From the NCBI GenBank assembly GCA_963930655.1, contig OZ005606.1, forward strand, positions 22,670,001 through 22,734,000: a DNA stretch of 64,000 nt, written 5' to 3'. Source of the DNA: Myrica gale (Eukaryota > Streptophyta > Magnoliopsida > Fagales > Myricaceae). A program made the translations under genes and the position numbers. Below are positions 35,347 to 47,078 of the stretch, piece by piece (within the stretch, counting starts at the first letter, position 1; the number at the start of each line of letters is the position of its first letter). Under the pieces are notes generated by a model. The model was not told the origin of the DNA and did not search any database. It worked only from the letters and a program-made list of their open reading frames with translations.

Positions 35347-36869
35347 CTAATCATCGTACTCCTGGTATTGCTTGAGAACATCTGCACAGCCAGACAAGGC
35401 CTCATCCTTCATGAATCCCATCGCATTGGCAAACCGATTGTTGGATGCTATACCATTATAGTTGGTAAGGATGACACGGGTATGGTCGCGCCCGGGTGAT
35501 GCTGTTGCACAGTCATGCTGGGGACTGCTAACAAGCATAGCATCACAAAGCTGGTCCGCATGGTCCTCGGCAACCGAGATGCTAAAGGTTCCAGTGGAGT
35601 CCGTTGTCCCCTCCTTGCTGTATACGGGTTCCATTGTCTTCCTGTCTTTGCATTCCACTCTAACCTTGGCACCTGTAGAAAAAAAAGAACAATATCATGT
35701 ATCAAAATACAAGAAAATAAAGGCCAAAAACGCTACTATTCGACCAATCCAAAGAGACATGCAATATTGAGGGCATATAAAACGACGTATGAAACAGTCC
35801 TGATGAGACTTGAGAGCAATGGAGAAGGATTATAAATGGTAGATCCTGCAGGGCATTAAACATCTTCCAATGGCCAACACGTTGAAACGATACTAGTTAC
35901 CACCTATGTCAACCACAGTACAAAACACTAGGCAACCATGTGCTCTGCAGATGTTAAAACCAAATGTTGAACAGCTTTTCCTATTACACTCTGATACAGG
36001 ACTAGGAACAATGCTATTCTCCAGAGACGACGAACAATCCAAGATTCGTCAATGCAGGAGGTCAAGACCCATTATTTACGATCCTTCGATAAAATGATTC
36101 ACTGTCCTCCACGAAGATCCAATTGTATTTACTTTTCAATCAGCATATCGAATTTCTGGGTATAATTTCTTCTATTTACTTTATCAATCGAACTTTTCAC
36201 GGACCGCGCAACGAAATGATCATCCGTAATAAACTAATTCATTAGGATCTATCGTACGATGAAGAAGAACAAAATCCATTGGTCAAACTTTACGTTTTTT
36301 AAATAATATTCTTTTCCTTTCTGCTTAGTACATTATTCAACACAAATTTGCACGACAAATGAACAGCGGTCAATGCAGGGCATAAAATATCAATTTTTTT
36401 CTATGCCTCATCGAACTGGTACATTATCTGACAACCTAAATATTGAAAAAAAAAATCTTCTTCCATCAAGGGTCGTAGCTAAACTGAAATTATCAGGCCA
36501 ATAAAATGCAAAACAAGTCGGATCAACTCGACCATTCCACTGACAATTAGTATAACGAAAAGGAAAAAAAGCCCATCACAGAAAGATATAATTTTACCCA
36601 CAAAACCACTTAGTAGTCCCTTAGATCCGCAAGACGAATCAGATCTAGGAAATGGGATCCCACTGACACAAACTGAAAAATACGAACGAGAGAAATGTGG
36701 TGTTACCAGTGATATATGTTGTGGCGGAGGTCTCGAAACCGGCGCGGCAGGTGTCGCAGTACACTCTCCCTTTCACTATGAAGCGGTCACTCACTGGGCG
36801 CCTGCCACTAACTGTTAGAGCCGAGAGGATGATCACACAAAGCACGAAGAGCAACGGTGTTCTGGCCAT
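35347..36869 (-). CDS. Pollen Ole e 1-like secreted protein
   Basis: Two minus-strand exons (36869-36707 and 35672-35347) join in phase 1 to give 162 residues. Residues 1-22 form a signal peptide (hydrophobic LLFVLCVIILSALTV, then SG). The Ole e 1 signature GRVYCDTC is at 35-41, followed by VRVECKDR, a G-T-F segment and later cysteines in LCDAML, HDCATA and SGCADV. The length and six or more mature-domain cysteines fit the Ole e 1/LAT52/Che a 1 family of small secreted glycoproteins of pollen and other tissues. The biochemical function is not established; members affect pollen tube growth and some are allergens. The intron position just after the signature region is typical. Apparently intact. 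Confidence 0.92.
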
Positions 36870-36899
36870 TCTTGGGGCTTTCGGATTGGGACAGATTCT

Positions 36900-37330
36900 T
36901 TAGAGAAAACGAGTGTGGAGGAGAGAGCGGCGAGAGACTTGAAAGATTGAGAGTTAAATGGGTGCTGGAATCACGGAAATGGGTAAAGCGTGAAGCAAAA
37001 GGTTAGTGGAGACAAACCCGGCTAGTCCGGGGAATCAAAGACGCGTCAGAGATGTATCGTTGTGTATGCACGCACCAGAACTAAACTATGCACTTGGTTA
37101 TTTTAAACGATTCGAAATGTGCCACGTCTCAATCAGTGGATTAATAGGACAGATAGGAATATGTGAGAGTACACGTGGGTGGTCTCAGAGAGAGTGAAAA
37201 GTGGACGGTTGTAGAGGAGAGAACATGACTTTTGATTGAGCGCAGCTGGCCATGTCGGTGCTCACATGGGGGCATTGAAGGGGTTGCAAAAGGTTGCAAG
37301 GGGATGATCAGCTGTAATCCACCCTAAAAT
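36900..37330 (-). promoter_or_regulatory. Promoter region of the Ole e 1-like gene (duplicated at 56650-56885)
   Basis: This is the upstream region of the minus-strand Ole e 1-like gene. Two blocks recur about 19.5 kb away: 'gagagcggcgagagacttga' and the following bases, and 'tacacgtgggtggtctcaga' onward through 'gcagctggcc' to 'taatccaccctaaaattt'. The second block holds an ACACGTGG G-box-like site. No clear TATA box was found. Confidence 0.6.
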
Positions 37331-37472
37331 TTGCTAAGCCCGCGTCGGAGTTGGCAATTTGTCACAAGTTCAAACGTCGTTACTTTAGCGACGCGTTATT
37401 TTCCCTTCTAGAAAAGACCCTTGTTCTGATGGGTAGTATATTTGAGATTAAGATTTTATATAATTTTTTGAA

Positions 37473-39298
37473 AAATTGGCAATATAGTTAGTCACTAGTT
37501 TTACACAGATAATTTAATCATTAAGTTTCATTTTTTATTATATGGTCACTCAGTCCATATCATCGTGACGATTTAGTTTTCCTGTCAAACTTCTGTCAAT
37601 CCATTTAACCGAATGCCCTACTACGTCAACTTTTTAACACGTCAGCACCACATGTCAGCCAGATAACACACCAGCCAGAATCCTTAATCAAAACGTTGCG
37701 CTTAGTCATGTAAATTAAAGAAAAATTAACAATATGGTCACTAGGTTTATATCACGTTGACGATTTAGTCACTAGGTTTCATTTTTACATTATGGTTACT
37801 GAGTCCATACCCGTGAGACGATTTGGTCCTTCCGTCCATATTCCGTCAATCCATTTAACGGAATCCAATGACACATCAGCCTTAAAAACGTCACCAAAAC
37901 ACGACATACAAATTAACTACGAGATAAAATTATCATTTTACATGTAAAAAAATTATTTTTCGATTAAATTGACGAAAAATTTTAAATGAAAATACGAAAT
38001 ATTTGAAATCAATAGTTATTAAGTAAAATGTGACAAAAATAATACCTGAAATTGAAAGTAAAGAGTGCCAACATTCTCATAATTAAAGTGTGGTAAATGT
38101 ATATATAATTTAATAAAAAGATAAGGGAAATTCACTTTTTAGTCCCTAGGTTTTGGGCATTTTTTCATTTTAGTCATTCACTTTCAACTTTCAAATTGTT
38201 AGTCCTTGAGTTTTCTTTGTTTGACGAAATGGTTCTTCAGTCAATCTTCCGTCCATATGTTTAACGGAGCTCTCTGACACGTCAGCAAATTTGTAGCGGT
38301 CGACCGCTTCATGTAGAGATCGACCGCTCACTTTCAACACATATAACCGGTCGACCGCTTCATGTGTCGTTAAGCATATGAATGACAGACTGATGGAAGG
38401 ACCATTTTGTCAAAAAAAACTCAACGACTAAAAATTTAAAAGTTGAAAGTGAAGGACTAAAATGAAAAAGTGTCCAAAACCTAAGGACTAAAATGCCAAT
38501 TTCCCAAAAGATAACAGTCTATAAGTGAAATTTACTACATTTGCTCATGTCTATGTGGCATCAAAGACCGTTCATATTCAAGCAAAACTCTATTAATATT
38601 AGCCCCAAAAAAAATTTATTATAACCAATTACGATATTGGCGGAGCCCTATGTGGATGTGACAAGAGCTAAAAAAGAAAGAAAAAACATAATATATATCA
38701 TGATTTCCTTCCATGCAATATATGAATGGGAGGAGATATCCGAAAAATTATTCCTTATGGGGATTACATTAGGGACAGAGCTAATGCCAATGGATTTATA
38801 GTATGAGCGTAAATGGAAGCTGGAGTCACTCGTGTTTCCGAGTCAAAATTTTAGTTTATAAAATAATCTTTAGTTTTCTATAAATTATTATTTTGTATTA
38901 CAATAAATATAAAAATTCACTCATCATTTTTTTAGATGTAGTGACGGAATATGGATGGAAGGATCATATCGTCACACGGGTATGGACTCGGTGACCAAAA
39001 TGTAAAAAAGTAAACCTAGTGACTATTTTGTCAGCGGGGTATAAACCTAGTGACCAAATTGTCAATTTTACTTAAATGACAAAACACAATGTTTTTATTT
39101 AATGATGATATGGTTAATCTGGCTGACGTGTGGCGCTAACGTGACAAGGAATTCCGTTAAATGGATTGACAGAGGTTTTACGGCAGGACCAAATCGTCAC
39201 GGGGTATGAATTAAGTGACCATATAGTAAAAAAAATGAAACCTAATGACTAAATCGTCAATGTGATATAAACCTAGTGACTATATTGTCAATTTTCCT
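37473..39298. mobile_element. Stacked inverted-repeat element (nested MITE-like units)
   Basis: The outer arms are about 37473-37720 and 39070-39298; reversed, the right end reads ggaaaattgacaatatagtc. A second pair of related arms lies inside (about 37729-37890 and 38935-39068). All carry 'ggtcactaggttt', 'gacgatttagtc' and 'tccatttaacggaat' or their complements. Inside these sits the Mutator-like MITE at 38125-38505. The arrangement fits an insertion of one family member into the middle of another, plus a third unrelated insertion. No coding sequence is present. Confidence 0.75.
38125..38505. mobile_element. Mutator-like MITE (relative of 32134-32534)
   Basis: The left end GGGAAATTCACTTTTTAGTCC pairs with the right end 'ggactaaaatgccaatttccc'. 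A perfect 9-bp TSD, AAAAGATAA, lies at 38116-38124 and 38506-38514. It has two full CGGTCGACCG sites and one half-changed copy in the centre. Confidence 0.88.
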
Positions 39299-40481
39299 AC
39301 TTTTTTTTACTATAATTGTATTGTTTTAATAAATAGAATATTTGAGATTATAATTTTTATTCAAATTATATTGTTTAAATAAGTAGAATATTTGATATTA
39401 AGATTCTTTACAATTTCTTACTCTATTAGAAAGATTGATACGATTAAAATTCTTTACAATTTTCTGTCCAATTGTATAGTGCAATTTGAAGAGAGATATG
39501 CAATGAAAATCTCACACCATTTAAGATTGTCCATATTTGCCTATATAAAATCTCAGATAGCATAGGCCTTACATCTCATTTATCGCTCTTCAAGTATCAT
39601 GCAATTCAGACATCAATTGCATAGGATCTTAATCTAGATTTACACAACAAGTGCACCTTACACCATTTAATAATATCTATGTAAAGTTGTAGTCCACTTG
39701 TTGCCAATTTGCACCATGTATTCAGGTAAGAAATTGCTAGAATCATAACTAGTATTTTTGCAAATTTAACCTTGTTTGGATGGTATAAATTTTTTTTAAA
39801 AATTTCTCACAGTCATTTTGGGTGAATGGATAGACACAATAGTTGGACCCCACATAACTAGTGAATTATCTATTTTCCATATGCTGGTTAAAAAAAATCT
39901 AAAAAAACCTCATTTCATTGATAAAAAAAAACTAAAGCAATAAATAGTTTAAGTCACAAAGCAAAATATAAAGCAGAATACGAGATAAATACATAAAATC
40001 AGATAGCTTAGAAAGAGCAGCCTATTCCAAAAGCAAATGAGCTTGCTGGTTGATAAGAGACAAAGATAAAATATTTTCTTCTGATGACATGGTAGACTGT
40101 AGAAATAGCTCCATTGGGTTGTGGATGGATGGTTTGGGATATCCGAATGCCAAGTTTTCACAAAACATATCCACCACTAAGAAGATTCTTGGGTCAAGAA
40201 TTGATATATGAAATTTGTCACTCCCCCACTCCAATTCTTGCCCTCACAGCCTAATACAAAAAGTGTACATTGATGCACAGAATATTATAGTTACCTAGTA
40301 GAAAGAAAAGCACATAACTGTCTAAAAGTACAGATATACGAAAATATAAGGGCCTTTATGCAAGAACAAGAACGAAACCGCATCAATAATGTTAAAAGAA
40401 ATATCACGTGAGATCGAGCTGCGTAAATTCTATTGAGATTTGGTAAAAACATGTTAGAGATTATAAAGAATGTGCTGGAGT
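39299..40481. other. AT-rich intergenic DNA with a probable LINE remnant
   Basis: No gene was recognised. On the minus strand 40230-39900 ends in 'ttatcaatgaaatgaggtt' next to a T/A run, resembling a plant LINE 3' end, but the encoded protein is too decayed to assign. Confidence 0.4.
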
Positions 40482-41995
40482 CACAGGCGGATCTAGCCTG
40501 GGGCGGTGGGGGCGGCCGCCCCCCATCGCCTGAATAGGTGTGAAGAATTTTTTTTATATGGGCCGCCCCCTTTAAAGCAGACCCAGCCTCCCCTTGAAGC
40601 CCAGGCCCAAGCGCTTTTTTTTTTTTAAAAAATCAGCAGGGGTGAAACGGCGCCGTTTCACCCCTGCTGATTTAAAAAAAAAAGACGGTGAAACTTGCGT
40701 TTCACCCTGCGTAATTCTCCCCCCCCACCCCCCAAAATTTCCCCCCTTTCTCACTCTCTCTGCTCTCCCTCCCTCCCGACGCCAGCAGGCCCTCCGAGCT
40801 GCGTCCCTCTCTCCTCTTCACTCCACCGCCGTGGACCACCACATTCTCCTCTAGCCCTCTCCGCCTCTCAGCTCTCTCACTCTGCCACTCTCTCAGACTC
40901 TCTCTCTCTCTCTCCGAAGCTGCCAGCGCCCACGGCCCAGCTGCTGTCCGGTTCCTCTGCAGCATGCTAGTAGCAGCTCTGCTCTTCCATTTAGACTTCC
41001 ACGGTACTTGAATACTTGCAAATTGCAATTATATTATTGTTAATTTGTTATTATTCATTTTCTGTATTGTGAATTTGTCTGAGATGCATGTTCATTTTCT
41101 CTGTTATTGTTCATTTTCTCTGTTTTAGATGCATGTTGAAAATCAATGTCAAATATAACAATGTTAGATCCATGTCAAATATAACAATGTATATGACTAT
41201 TAATTTTACGCTCACCTAAAAAAATTAGCTGGAAATTTTCTGCTTTGTATACAGAATTAGGAAATAGTAAACTGTAAACTACTTCAATAGACCTATTTTA
41301 GAAATATTAATATGCCAATATTTCTAAAATACTTCAACGATTTGGGTAATTCTGCTTTGTATTTGAAGTCATTTTATCAAATCACTCGAATTCATATTAA
41401 TGAAGTTATTTTGCAACGTTATCAGAAGATGCAGTCGCGTAGATTTCTATTGCCACCTCTAAGTATCAACAAATAGTACGGTACGTGTATCTTAATATTT
41501 TTTGTGTTTTTAGTCCTTAATTATTTTATTATATATCTATTTGTTGTTCCAGGATCCGAAGTTTTTCTTTTTGTTCATCCTTTAGATGCTTTTGAGGTAA
41601 GCTTTTCATTTTTGAAATTAAAACTTCAAATACCTGTTGTTATATACTTAATTTTCATATTGAATATTTGTACTATGATTGTATTGTTTCTATTGGAAGC
41701 TCCCACCATAAATGATGAATTACTGAAAACCCAGATAGCAATCTAGTTCTAGCAGCTTGTATTGGTGGTAAATGTCTACACTTTATCTTAATTTAAATTT
41801 GAGCTTTTACTTTTCCTTGTTTGTGAGCTGAAATATGGCTCTTGTTTGTTAATATCATTATGACATTATTCCTTCAATCTTAATATCATAATATGTACAT
41901 GATTCTTTAATTGGTGCAATCATCTGAACTCAAGTCGATGTTGTCTTTCCTTTAGAACTTTGCCCCCTTCCCCGAGAATCCTGGATCCGCCACTG
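40482..41995 (+). mobile_element. Non-autonomous hAT element (ZMYM1/TTF-type family)
   Basis: The ends read CACAGGCGGATCTAG and, reversed, CAGTGGCGGATCCAG. A perfect 8-bp TSD, GCTGGAGT, lies at 40474-40481 and 41996-42003. Near 41404-41475 the plus strand encodes QRYQKMQSRRFLLPPL then a stop, resembling the C-terminus of plant 'zinc finger MYM-type 1-like' hAT transposases. The rest of the transposase is deleted. The left part is G/C-rich and holds a perfect palindrome at 40630-40673. Confidence 0.85.
40630..40673. repeat. Perfect 44-bp palindrome
   Basis: Two 22-base arms meet with no loop at GGC|GCC (40651/40652). The arm is aaatcagcaggggtgaaacggc. It lies in the subterminal region of the hAT element. 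Confidence 0.95.
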
Positions 41996-42922
41996 GCTGG
42001 AGTGGTAAGTAGTTGATAAAATTTAGAAAAAAAAAATAGTTGCAAAAAATTCAAATAATTTACATCCAAACATGACATTAAGAATATGAGGAAAAAATGT
42101 CGCCGCGCGTGATGACTGAAGGTACTAGAGTTCACATCATTTATAATTTGGTGTTTGATTGTTAAAATTTTAAGGTGTTGGAATTGATAAAAAAAATGAA
42201 GGGAGGTGATTTAAATAAATTTTTTTATATTTATTTAAAATAAAAATAATAATTCAATAGAGAAATAGAATTTTAAAAAATTATTTTATTAGACTCAAAA
42301 TTTCGACTCACAAGCGACAGTAGGGCTGTTCAACCTCGGTGTAGGTGCCGGTTTTTGCCAAAACCGGCACCTACGGCAAAAACCGGCACCTACACTGGGT
42401 AGACCGATTTTAAATAATTGTCACCTACACCTACACCGTTAAGGGCAAAAACCGACCCTTAGCGGTGGCGGTTTAGCGGTGGCGGTTTCCGCTTATCCTA
42501 CATTCATATTGAGCCATTTTTTTAGCATTTTACTCACTTGGCCTAATGTATTTTTTTCTTTTTTTCTGTTGGTCCATTAATCACATATCAATAAAATCTA
42601 AACTAAACTAATAAAATCCAAAATCAATAAACTTAGAGAACATTATAACAAGATGAGAATCTAAAGTCTCAACCAATAAAATTCAAAATAATAAACTTAC
42701 AAAAGTAACTGTAAGAACATCATAAAGACTGGTAACTCCTTCAAATATCTACTCCTCGATCTCTGTCGCCAAGATGGATAACTCTACACAATATATTTAA
42801 ATACACCAAATTATAATTTATAAAAATAAAAATATTATACAAACTAATAAACTAACAAAAACAGAAATAAAATTACCCGAGTCCCCGAGTCAATCGTATA
42901 AGTTTGTGGATCTTCTGTTATA

Positions 42923-44999
42923 TCAGAAGTCATGTCCTCCTCCTCCACAATAGGGTCGCATCTCATCTAATTTTGAGCACAAATGAGACCTTCGGCAGTT
43001 TTTGGGGGCAATGAACTCCGAAATGGATCCAATATCCGACCTCGTGCTAAATACTGACTCAGAAGGTACATTGGTAATAGGAATTGCCAACACGTCCCGA
43101 GCTACGCGGGCAAGGATAGGATATTTATGAGAGTTAACGTTCCACCAAAGCAAAATTTTAAATGAAGGAGCCTTTGATTCAACTGCCTCTGATAAATATC
43201 TCTCCACCTCAGATTTGGGGTCTGAAATTTGGCTAGCAGCCCTTACAAGATCAAATTCATCCCATTCCTCATTATCCCTCATAGTCACATTATCATTGGC
43301 ACCCACCTCCCTGACACCACCACGGTTGTCATTGTTATATTCCATAAACAAACGTTCCAAAGTACCCTTCACATTCAATGCCATAACTTCACCTTCCGCT
43401 ACTCCTATTACTTTCTTAAACCAATAATTCAGCACAACCATCTTGTTTCTTGGATCAAGCAATGCAGCAACAAATAAAAGTTTATTCACAGAAGTCAAAT
43501 CACCCCAATACTTGTTATAATACTTCATTTGAATGCGGGATGCCATCTCTTTAAGCAAAGTATCATCACTAGAAGCATACTTGTCCAAATGGCTATGTAT
43601 CTTAGCCAACTCCTCCAAGTAAACATTAGCTGTAGACACATTTGATCCCGACATTCTTACTGTTACTTCATAAAATAACTTCAAGAATTTTACAAAGTGA
43701 TGGTTGTGCTCCCAATCCTCAAGTGTGGGGGGGCCTAATCCTCTCCTCCCATGCCCCTCTTCGCCCAAATACAATATAAAATGTCCATCCTCATCCAACA
43801 TCAACTCAAATACCTCTCGATACTTCAAAGCCACATCCAACATCAAATAAGTTGAGTTCCAACGAGTGGTAACATCAAGAGTCAAAAATTGAGTACATGT
43901 AATCTCTTTAATCTGCACACATTCTTTAAACTTGTCTAACATTTGGGGTGATGACTTAACATACTTAATCATATTCCGAACCTTAGCAATTGACTTATCA
44001 ACCTCTTTCATCCCCTCAGAGACAATCAAATTCAAAATATGTGCACAACATTTCAAGTGTAGGAATTCATGACCACAAACAATCCTCCCTACATCTAGAG
44101 TATCTTTTTGCAATTGCCTCCTCTTTAAATGTTCAATGGCAGTGTCATTAGAGGAGGCATTGTCGACTGTTATTGTAAGAATCTTTTGTATCCCCCAGTC
44201 ATTCATACAATCTTCTATTTCCTTAGCAATACTAACACCCTTATGATCTTGCACCCTCCTAAAAGACAAAATTATCTTCTGCAAAAAAGTGTCCAATCAC
44301 ACACATATAATTAAAATTTTGAATCGATGTCCAAGTATCTGTGGTAAAAGACACTCTATACCCATTCGTTCGAATTGGATGCTTCAACTTCTCCTTCTCC
44401 TTCAAATAAAGTTTCATGCAAAGCCTCATAATTGTTATCCTAGATGACATTTTAAATCTAGGCTCCAGATAATGAATTAAATTCCTAAATCCATGTTTCT
44501 GAACTATAATAAAAGACATCTTATCGATAATTATCATCCTAGCAATCAGATCTTTAATAGTTTTCTCACAAAACTTACGTGTCACTCCCATCGTTCCAAC
44601 ATCAGACTCCGTTGACTTCTCAGCATCATGAGTCAAAAACATTTGTCCAACATCTAACTGACCCCCCCTCTTTCTCTTGAAATATGGACAAATGTTGTGA
44701 TGTTGCCATAACCCCGATGTCCCATTCTTATGATGAGCCATAAAATCCTTTTTACAATAATTACATTTTGCTTTAGGTGGATCAGAGTTGGGTACCTTGG
44801 TGTAATGCAGCCATACATCAGAAGGGTTCGAGTTTTTCCTTTTTTTGGGTTCAGGGCGTGGTGGTCGTCCACTTTCATCATGAGTGGATCCTACTGTCTC
44901 AGAATTCAGAGTGGACCCAGATCCAATAGCCGGACACGATATTGAGGCCGACATAGCAGTAGCACTACTACTTGACTATGATTGTGGTAGAGTATCCAT
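42923..44999 (-). pseudogene. hAT transposase pseudogene (BED zinc finger, RICESLEEPER-like)
   Basis: Two long frames together cover the family's domains. The N-terminal part has a BED finger (CNYCKKD...LWQHHNIC) and ends in VSFTTDTWTSIQNFNY. The C-terminal part has LTITVDNASSNDTAIEHLK, the helical insertion and the hATC region (LARVARDVLAIPITNVPSESVFST). Visible lesions are an in-frame TAG eight codons after the first ATG (start 44999, directly after a CAG acceptor); a short deletion with frame change near 44290; a frameshift near 43043 within the hATC dimerisation motif; and a TAG at 42967-42969 where the family has Trp. The first could be bypassed by starting at the ATG at 44954. The others make it non-functional. 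Confidence 0.9.
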
Positions 45000-45953
45000 C
45001 TGCAAATAAAAAGCACCTAAAATTAACAATCAAAGTACAAATAAGTAATAAACAACAAAACGTACAAACATACAAATAGCAAAATAATTTTCTGTTATAA
45101 TCTTATAAATAGCAACAAAACATGTTCCAACAACAATTCAGTAGTCTAGAGAAAGAACCCCAGCTCATGCTAGGCTAATGGCTAGGAGACTATCAGGCCC
45201 AGAACAACCTCTGCAAGAGATTCTCATATCTTGGAACTTATGTACATATGTAAGGCTAGCCCAGACCCTATTAGAGATTGAGCTCAACGGGAAATTAGAT
45301 GTGAAACAAACCCTGGCCCCTACATTTGTAAAACACTATACTGAGATTTATAAGCACTTTGTTAATTTAGATCAATGACTTTCAACTAAAAGTACCTAGG
45401 ATCCATTTCAAACAGACTCCGGAAGCTCAAGACAACACCTTTTCTGTGAATTTGCGAACACACAGGAGAGGTCTTGAGTGCAAAAAACAGACAACCCCAC
45501 TGTTAGAGCTATCTATCAAATCCAATGTTGATAGTACTCGCCAATTTTGCAATCATCCCATGTCAGTGTAAAATAATAGCAGCAGCGTGATAACGAGATT
45601 TTTGTTATAAAACAGCTGCATTGGACAATCCTTGCGCTTCTTAGATCAGACATCAACTGTATAACCACTCATATTCTAGTGCTGCGATAGATAGTTGCTG
45701 CTCCCCTCAGGATAAAGGGGTTTATTCCTTAATTGGAGCATATGGAATTGTGTATTACTCTAGGAAACTAAAAACCTCTTCTTCTTCTTCTTCTTCTTTT
45801 TTTCCATTGACAAGAGTTATTTCTTTTCCACAAGAGATTATCCATACCAAATAATCTCTTATTGTATGTCATCTTTACAACCATACCCCTAGCTTTCGCA
45901 GCAAATCAGAGCAGAGGTCGCGTACGAAACACAAGCAGTAAAAGAAGGCATAC
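45000..45953. other. Interior of the hAT element between the CPN10 fragment and the transposase
   Basis: No protein was recognised. A (CTT)n run is at about 45777-45799. The last bases before the transposase ATG form a splice acceptor (TTTGCAG), so this may be an intron of a chimeric transcript that begins in the CPN10 exons. Confidence 0.45.
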
Positions 45954-46278
45954 CTCAGACAGGTTCTCAAGACGAATAAGCACTCTATCAGCTTGTGGAA
46001 CCACCTGCAACACAAAGTACTACCAGTGAATATAAAATCCAAAACCCGCTTGCTCTTTTAACCGTGGATGCGATAAACAAAACCCAGACAATTTACACTA
46101 AAAAACATAAGAACTAACAGCAAGTTCAGATTACAAATGGTAAAGCTTTTTGTGCAGGAAAACTTGACAACTTAGGCACAAACAGAAAATTACTTCCAAG
46201 ATTGAAAAACAATAAATGTGGGGAGTGAGAGACCTTGGTGGGCTCCCATGTCTTGGAGATTGCGTTGACTCTCAGACA
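45954..46278 (-). pseudogene. Captured fragment of chloroplast 10-kDa chaperonin gene (CPN10)
   Basis: Two minus-strand exons flank a GT-AG intron (46233-46005). The first (46278-46234) encodes CLRVNAISKTWEPTK. The second (46004-45954) encodes VVPQADRVLIRLENLSE and ends at a donor, GAG|GTATGC. Joined in frame, these match the start of the mature domain of plant chloroplast CPN10, the GroES-type partner of CPN60. The transit peptide upstream and the rest of the GroES domain are missing; a TAA directly precedes the first exon. It lies inside the hAT element, 1 kb upstream of the transposase start and in the same sense. Retention of the intron shows capture at the DNA level. Confidence 0.85.
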
Positions 46279-47078
46279 TTAAAAACGGAAATGTTCAAGA
46301 ACAAAGAAAAAGCGACTAGGGAGTACCGGAGTGGGGGAGTCGCCAGTGGGGACTGTCTGGGGGCTCTGGGCGTGCGTGACTCGTGAGGCAAATGGCAATG
46401 AGGCGTCGAGCCGTCGACTTAGTTAGGGACTTAGGGCAACATTTACTAAAAAGTTAAAACGATTCATTTTGTCCTTTTTTTTAAAAAAAAAAAAATCAAA
46501 ACCCGGTGTTCCGGTACCCGGTAACCCGGGATCCGGGAACAACACCGGGTTTTTAACAAAACCTCAAACCAGCACCAGTGCCGGTGCCGGTGCCACCGGA
46601 AAACTCCGGTGGCACTGAACAGCCCTAAGCGACAGGACTTTAAAGAGCGATCTTTCCGGAAAAAACCGTGATTTGTCCTTGAATTGACCAAAAGTTGGTC
46701 TCCGAAGTCTCTCTGTTGACAACCTAACTAGAAGAAATCATATAAAAGGCCCCAACAACAACAATCGATTTCCCCATGCGAATTGTTTTTTGTTTGGAAA
46801 AAAGAAACCTCACTCATATTTTCATGTCAAGCAAAATTGAAGGGAGAATGAAGAAGACACATCCACATAATTTCCAGAATTACCTCTTGGAAAGGCCGAA
46901 GTTCTCGCATTATTAAATCCTTAAACTTTCTTTCTTAATTTTCTTAGACATTTTACAAACAACCCTTCGAAAATCAAACTTTTTGCCTCTATGCTTCTAT
47001 GAATGAAGCACTCTTTTCGTTGAAAGTGAATAGATGGCCTTTCAAAGCATAAGACGACTAGAAACTCGAACCCATATG

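Larger units (their letters stand above)
42321..46627 (-). mobile_element. Complete hAT transposon carrying a broken transposase gene and captured CPN10 exons
   Basis: Both ends carry the inverted terminus TAGGGCTGTTCA. A perfect 8-bp TSD, AGCGACAG, lies at 42313-42320 and 46628-46635. Length is 4307 bp. Subterminal regions are rich in 'ccggtgcc' and 'accggcacctac' repeats, probable transposase-binding sites. The minus strand carries a BED-finger transposase pseudogene (42923-44999) and, upstream in the same sense, two exons of a chloroplast CPN10 gene (46278-45954). The ends look functional, while the transposase does not. Confidence 0.93.

Noticed and set aside
45178..45378. 66-codon plus-strand frame inside the hAT element
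   Set aside because: No known domain, and antisense to the element's genes.
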